Shown here in pieces: positions 5,131 through 9,685 of a stretch of DNA of 9,685 bases (positions are counted from its first letter, which is position 1; each line of letters opens with the position of its first letter). The translations under genes and the position numbers were made by a program. This stretch comes from Thermomicrobiales bacterium (lineage in GTDB: Bacteria; Chloroflexota; Limnocylindria; Limnocylindrales; CSP1-4). The notes below the pieces were generated by a model. It saw only the letters and a list, made by a program, of their open reading frames with translations, had not been told where the DNA came from and made no database searches. The stretch spans positions 1 to 9,685 of the forward strand of contig SPCO01000041.1 in assembly GCA_004525275.1 (NCBI GenBank). The letters run 5' to 3'.

Positions 5131-8100
5131 TCACCGGCGCTGGGCGCGAAGCACAAGACCTCGATATCCGGCAACGAACCCCGCCTCGAGCAAATGCGCC
5201 CGGAAACCCGAGACGGCGATGTCCTCGCCATCGACCTTGCGGACGACGATCTCGCGCTGTCGGCCGTTCTCGACGATGGTGGCAAGTGACCGCGCCGCGG
5301 CGATCGCGGTGGCGGGCTCATCTGCAGCTGGGAGCGTCTGGATGGTGGCTCCGCCACGCTCGAGATAGAGCGCCGCGATGCCGTCGATGAGCACGACATA
5401 GGCGCCAGCCGCGCGCTGGAGCGGTCGGCGGTCGGACTCGCCGCGACGAGGCCAGGGAAGCGCGGCACCATAGGGGTTCGCCGGATCGGATGCGGCCAGG
5501 AGGTGAACCTGGCCCGATGCGACCGGGTCGGCAGGCTCGCGGGCGGCCCGAAGTCGATCCAGCGCGCCGGCCATGGCGAATTGAGCGGCGCCCAGGCCCT
5601 CCACGAAATAGCCGCGCCGGATCCGCCCGGCATCCTCCATGGCGCGCAGGACCGGATAGACGGCCGCGAACCCGCCGGTCGTTCCCTCCGTGGCGACCGC
5701 CTCCCGGGTCAGGATGCCGTGTCGCTCCAGCAGCGAGAGGCTTTGGGCATGCAATCGCTCCGTAGCGTTGCCCGCGGCCGCGCCCCCCGCTGCCTCCGGC
5801 ATGACCATCGACCAACGTCCCGCGGCCTCCGGCGGGCCGAGTGCGGTCAGGCGACCTGGACGGCCGCCGCGCGGCGACGATCGACTTCCGGGCCGCTTCC
5901 AACGCAATGCCCGCAGTGGCGCGAAGGTGTCGTTGGTCACCTCGCCGGCCCAGACCAGATCCCACAGCGCGTCGAGCACCTCACTGTCCGAATGGCCGCG
6001 CGCCGCCGCGAACAGTTCTCGATAGAACGAGGCACCGCGTCCGGCGAGGTGCTCGCGGATCGCTACATGACCTGGCCCCGCGGGCGACTCGACCCCATCC
6101 GGTAGACCAAGCGGTCGCAGGATCTCGCGACCCGGTCGAACGAGCACGATCCGCCCATCGTCGCGGCCCAGGCTCCCCCGCCCCACCCACGCGACCTCCC
6201 CGAGAGCGCCCAACTCATCGAGCAACCGCGGCTGATACCCGGGGATCCGGGCCGGCAGGACATCGCGCTCCAGGACCGATGCGGGGATCGGCAGGCCTGC
6301 CAGCTGGTCGACGACTTCGGCCAGTCGCTCGAGTGCGCCCGTGCCTCGCAGCGTCGGACGATCCGTGCCGATCGGCGCCAGCCCCTGCCATTCCGGAAGG
6401 AATCTGGCCAGTGCGACCGGGTCGACCGGCTCGACCTCGCGCCGGAGACGCGCCAGCGAGCGTCGGCGGAGCAGTCGAAGGACCTCTGGATCGCTCCACT
6501 CGCGCTCTGCCCCGCCGGGTCGGAACTCGCCACGCAACAGCGATCCGGCCGCCAGGAGCCGCTCAAGGCCGTCGCCGACGATCCCGGCGGGGAGGCCCCA
6601 GCGACGGCTCGGTTCAGGCGTCAGGAATGGACCGTGCGTCCGCGCGAAGCGGGCAAGTAGTCCGTCAAGCGCACCCAGGGCCGGTCCAAGGAACGCTGCC
6701 GGGATCCCGACCGGCGGGGCGATCCCGACCCCGTCCCGGTAGCGTGCCACGTCCTCGACGGCGATCCACCGATCCTCGCCGGCGATCCGAGTTCGTACGG
6801 CGCGCCGTGCCGCGGCCAGGTCGGCCAGCCAGGGGCCGGCCGCCGTCTCGCCGCCTTCCACCCTCGCGGCGACTTCGGCGCTCGAAAGGTCACCGAGGCG
6901 ACGGAGGAGGTCATGGACGCCATCGGCGGTCGTCGCGTGTCGATCCTCGGTCAGCGCCTGGAGCGAGAGCTCGAGGGCGGCCAGCGCGTCCGGATCCAGC
7001 AGTTCGCGCAGTTCCTCCTGGCCCAGCAACTCTCGAAGGAGGTCGCGGTCGAGCGTCAGAGCACCGGCACGGCGCTCCGCAAGCGGGGTATCCCCGTCGT
7101 ACATGTAGGCCGCGACGTAGTCGAACATGAGACTTGAAGCGAACGGCGACGCTTGGGCGGTCTCGATGGCGTGGATGTCGATCTCGCGACTTGCGACCCC
7201 GCTCATGACCTCGCGCAAACCCGGCAGATCGAACACGTCCGACAGGCACTCGCGGTACGTCTCGACGAGGATCGGGAACGAGCCGTAGCGGGACGCCACG
7301 GCCAGCAGGTCGGCCGCGCGTTGGCGCTGCTGCCAGAGAGGCGTCCTCGTCCCTGGTCGACGCCTGGGCAGGAGGAGCGCGCGTGCGGCGTTCTCGCGGA
7401 ACCGACTGGCGAACAAGGCTGAGGTCGCCAGCTGGCCGACGACCAGGTCCTCCACTTCGTCGGCTTCAGGAAAGAGAAGCGCCTCGATCCCGTCGAGGGG
7501 GGCGTCGCCCTCGGGCAGCCGGATGGCGATCCCGTCGTCAGACCAGATCGTCTGGACCTCCAGCCCAAGTCGCTCCCCGATCCTGGCCTCGAGCGCCAGC
7601 GACCACGGAGCATGGACGCGACCGCCGAATGGAGTCAGCAGGCACAACCGCCAGTCGCCCAGCTCGTCGCGGAAGCGCTCCACGACGATGCGCCGGTCCG
7701 TCGGCAGAACGCTCGTGACCGCACGCTCGTCCTCCAGGTAGCTGAGCAGATTCTCGGCGGCCCGTTCATCGAGATCGTGGCTATCGCGCAGTCGCTCGGC
7801 CGCTGCCCGGCGGCCCTTGGCCCCGCGGGCGAGGTCCGCCTCCAGCTCGCGAACGAAGGCGCCCATGGCTCGACCGAGCTCCATCGGCCGACCAACGGCG
7901 TCGCCATGCCAGAACGGCAGTTTGCCCGGTACCCCGGGGGCCGGGCTGACCGTGACCCGGTCGTGACTGATCTCCTCGACCCGCCAGCTGCTTGCGCCCA
8001 GCACGATGACGTCGCCGTGCATCCCGGCGCGAAGCTCGTAGACCATCTCCTCGTCGAGCTCCCCGACGCGCCGACCGGGCGTCCCGGCCTCACCGACCAT

Positions 8101-9685
8101 GAAGACACCGAACAGACCGCGATCGGGGATCGTCCCGCCACTGGTCACTGCGACCACTCGGGCGTCGCGCCGGCCTTCGACTCGGTCCGTCACTCGATCC
8201 CAGACCACCCTGGGCTTCAGTTCGGCGAATTCGTCGGACGGGTATGCGCCGGCCAGCATCGCAAGGACGCCTTCGAGGACCTCGCGGGTCAGCGTCTCGT
8301 ACGGCGCCGCCCGGTTCACGACGGTCAGGAGATCGTCCACGGACCAGACATCCATGACCGTCATCGCCACGAGCTGCTGGGCGAGAACGTCCAGGGGGTT
8401 GCGGGGCAGCTGGGTCGACTCGATGGCGCCTTCGTGCATCCGGCGGGTCACGATCGCGCATTCGAGCAGGTCTCCGCGGTACTTCGGGAAGATCACGCCC
8501 TTGCTGGGCGCCCCGACCTGGTGGCCGGCCCGACCGACACGCTGGAGACCGCGGGCGACGCTGGTCGGGCTCTCGACCTGGATGACGAGGTCGACCGCGC
8601 CCATGTCGATGCCGAGCTCAAGGCTGGAGGTGGCCACGATGGCTGGCAGGCGGCCGTCCTTGAGGCCCTCCTCGATCTCGAGCCGCTGCTCCCGGGCGAT
8701 GCTGCCGTGGTGGGCCCGGACGAGCTCCTCACCCGCGAGCTCGTTGAGCCGCTGGGCAAGCCGCTCCGACAGCCGTCGGCTATTCGTGAAGACGATCGTG
8801 CTGCGGTGGCTCCGGATGAGCTCGAGGATGCGCGGATGGATGGATGGCCAGATGCTCGTCCGGGCGTCGGGGCTGATCGCCGGACCGCCCGCCTGTTCGT
8901 CGGGCGGCAGGATCTGGCCCATCGACGACATGTCGTCGACCGGAACGATGACCTGGAGGTCGAGCGGCTTTCGCGAACCGGCATCGACGATCTCGACCTC
9001 CCGATCGGGGCCGATCCCGCCGAGGAAACGGGCGATCGTGTCGAGTGGCCGTTGCGTCGCGGAAAGACCGATCCGCTGGGTCGGCTTCAGGCCATCGGCG
9101 CGCAGGGCATCGAGCCGCTCCAGGCTCAGCGCGAGATGGGCTCCGCGCTTCGATCCCGCGATCGCGTGGACTTCGTCGACGATCACGTACTCGACGGCGC
9201 GAAGCACCTCGCGGGCCGCGCTGGTGAGCATCAGGTAGAGCGACTCGGGGGTGGTGATCAAGATGTCCGGCGGGCGCCGGGCGATCTGGCGGCGGTCCTC
9301 GGTCGGTGTGTCGCCAGTCCGGCTCGCCACCGAGACCGCGGGCGGCGGATCGCCGAGCCGCGCGGCCGCCAGGGCGATCCCGGTCAGCGGGGCCCTGAGA
9401 TTGCGTTCGATGTCGTAGGTCAGCGCCTTGAGTGGCGAAATGTACAAGACCCGGACCGCGCCCGGATGCTCGCGGGTCGGTGTCGGACTGGGATCCGTAG
9501 CCAGACGATCGAGACACCACAGGAACGCCGCAAGCGTCTTGCCACTCCCGGTCGGAGCATGGATGAGCGTGTGGCGGCCGCCCGAGATGGCGGCCCAACC
9601 GAGGGCCTGGGCGTCGGTCGGCGCCTCGAAACTCGAGCTGAACCAGTCGCGGACGGCCGGCGAGAACGGGGCGAGTGGGTCGGAT
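5131..9685 (-). CDS. lhr: Large ATP-dependent DNA-repair helicase Lhr, N-terminal few residues beyond the right edge
   Basis: Lhr is an ATP-driven 3'-to-5' translocase and helicase of superfamily 2 that unwinds DNA:DNA and RNA:DNA hybrids in DNA repair. The frame stays open to the right edge, giving 1517 visible residues starting SDPLAPFSPAVRDWF. Long Lhr proteins have about 1500-1540 residues, so only a short N-terminus is missing. Numbered from the edge, the helicase motifs are APTGSGKT (43-50), SPLKAL (83-88), TPESLY (145-150), DEVH (170-173), SAT (208-210), TIVFTNSRR (296-304), VATSSLELGID (350-360) and QRVGRAGH (381-388). All look intact. Winged-helix and beta-barrel regions follow to about 860. 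The rest is the long C-terminal domain, resembling AlkZ-type winged-helix proteins in the family; the E. coli counterpart is reported to have uracil-DNA glycosylase activity. The end, EAGFVAGYRGLVLR, is the usual C-terminus. A TTG at 9447 is an internal Leu codon, not the start. Confidence 0.96.
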   Translation of the reverse strand, partial: SDPLAPFSPAVRDWFSSSFEAPTDAQALGWAAISGGRHTLIHAPTGSGKTLAAFLWCLDRLATDPSPTPTREHPGAVRVLYISPLKALTYDIERNLRAPLTGIALAAARLGDPPPAVSVASRTGDTPTEDRRQIARRPPDILITTPESLYLMLTSAAREVLRAVEYVIVDEVHAIAGSKRGAHLALSLERLDALRADGLKPTQRIGLSATQRPLDTIARFLGGIGPDREVEIVDAGSRKPLDLQVIVPVDDMSSMGQILPPDEQAGGPAISPDARTSIWPSIHPRILELIRSHRSTIVFTNSRRLSERLAQRLNELAGEELVRAHHGSIAREQRLEIEEGLKDGRLPAIVATSSLELGIDMGAVDLVIQVESPTSVARGLQRVGRAGHQVGAPSKGVIFPKYRGDLLECAIVTRRMHEGAIESTQLPRNPLDVLAQQLVAMTVMDVWSVDDLLTVVNRAAPYETLTREVLEGVLAMLAGAYPSDEFAELKPRVVWDRVTDRVEGRRDARVVAVTSGGTIPDRGLFGVFMVGEAGTPGRRVGELDEEMVYELRAGMHGDVIVLGASSWRVEEISHDRVTVSPAPGVPGKLPFWHGDAVGRPMELGRAMGAFVRELEADLARGAKGRRAAAERLRDSHDLDERAAENLLSYLEDERAVTSVLPTDRRIVVERFRDELGDWRLCLLTPFGGRVHAPWSLALEARIGERLGLEVQTIWSDDGIAIRLPEGDAPLDGIEALLFPEADEVEDLVVGQLATSALFASRFRENAARALLLPRRRPGTRTPLWQQRQRAADLLAVASRYGSFPILVETYRECLSDVFDLPGLREVMSGVASREIDIHAIETAQASPFASSLMFDYVAAYMYDGDTPLAERRAGALTLDRDLLRELLGQEELRELLDPDALAALELSLQALTEDRHATTADGVHDLLRRLGDLSSAEVAARVEGGETAAGPWLADLAAARRAVRTRIAGEDRWIAVEDVARYRDGVGIAPPVGIPAAFLGPALGALDGLLARFARTHGPFLTPEPSRRWGLPAGIVGDGLERLLAAGSLLRGEFRPGGAEREWSDPEVLRLLRRRSLARLRREVEPVDPVALARFLPEWQGLAPIGTDRPTLRGTGALERLAEVVDQLAGLPIPASVLERDVLPARIPGYQPRLLDELGALGEVAWVGRGSLGRDDGRIVLVRPGREILRPLGLPDGVESPAGPGHVAIREHLAGRGASFYRELFAAARGHSDSEVLDALWDLVWAGEVTNDTFAPLRALRWKRPGSRSSPRGGRPGRLTALGPPEAAGRWSMVMPEAAGGAAAGNATERLHAQSLSLLERHGILTREAVATEGTTGGFAAVYPVLRAMEDAGRIRRGYFVEGLGAAQFAMAGALDRLRAAREPADPVASGQVHLLAASDPANPYGAALPWPRRGESDRRPLQRAAGAYVVLIDGIAALYLERGGATIQTLPAADEPATAIAAARSLATIVENGRQREIVVRKVDGEDIAVSGFRAHLLEAGFVAGYRGLVLRAQRR

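Noticed and set aside
5021..5131. 36-codon minus-strand frame whose ATG overlaps the lhr stop (TGATG)
   Set aside because: The overlap looks like translational coupling, but the product (starting MARGTCLPRSPCPG) has no recognisable feature and no ribosome binding site of its own beyond the coupling. TGATG overlaps arise often by chance.
5841..7130. Plus-strand open frame of 429 codons inside lhr
   Set aside because: It is antisense to continuous, well-conserved Lhr sequence, and its product is Arg/Pro/Gly-rich with no domain I recognise.
8099..9238. Plus-strand open frame of 379 codons opposite the helicase core
   Set aside because: It lies opposite intact helicase motifs. Its Ser/Arg-rich product is what this antisense frame gives for such codons.
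1..9685. Mobile element, phage, defence or other novel multi-gene system
   Set aside because: There are no transposase, integrase, terminal repeats, tRNA-end duplication, toxin-antitoxin pair or CRISPR-like repeats. All five genes fall in known families, and Lhr here looks like the housekeeping repair helicase rather than a defence component.

Overview
The window is GC-rich and densely coding, with five protein genes, two of them cut by the window edges. I found no rRNA, tRNA, CRISPR array, insertion sequence, integrase or attachment site. It looks like ordinary chromosome of a high-GC bacterium. The long actinobacterial-type Lhr, the leaderless-looking start and the non-cyanobacterial cyanophycin genes would suit Chloroflexota or Actinomycetota. 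I lean to Chloroflexota, with low confidence and no marker gene to settle it.

Layout: (i) 1-2658, minus strand: a cyanophycin operon, with cyanophycinase cphB upstream of cyanophycin synthetase cphA. The C-terminal third of cphA lies outside the left edge. (ii) 2659-2705: a 47-bp divergent intergenic region with a symmetric TATA core that could serve as -10 element in both directions. (iii) 2706-3662, plus strand: a polytopic membrane protein of the GT87/DUF2029 mannosyltransferase type. (iv) 3659-4996, minus strand: a 12-helix MFS transporter resembling the SLC45/GPH sugar transporters. It converges on the GT87 gene, and a palindromic CTAG supplies the stop codon of both. (v) 4997-5130: a 134-bp gap with a short direct repeat and a puzzling zinc-finger-like tail. 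(vi) 5131-9685, minus strand: the large DNA-repair helicase Lhr, complete at its C-terminus and missing only a few N-terminal residues beyond the right edge.

Only the first two genes have an obvious shared job. CphA uses ATP to build the Asp/Arg storage polymer cyanophycin, and CphB breaks it down to beta-Asp-Arg dipeptides, so one transcript would carry both storage and mobilisation of nitrogen. The GT87 protein, the transporter and Lhr have no clear functional link to cyanophycin or to each other. I see no convincing new multi-gene system. The points worth a second look are the operon outside cyanobacteria, the bidirectional promoter candidate, the shared stop, the basic leader on CphA, the short GT87 protein and the possible remnant of a nei glycosylase after lhr. 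No stretch over 300 bases lacks a gene.
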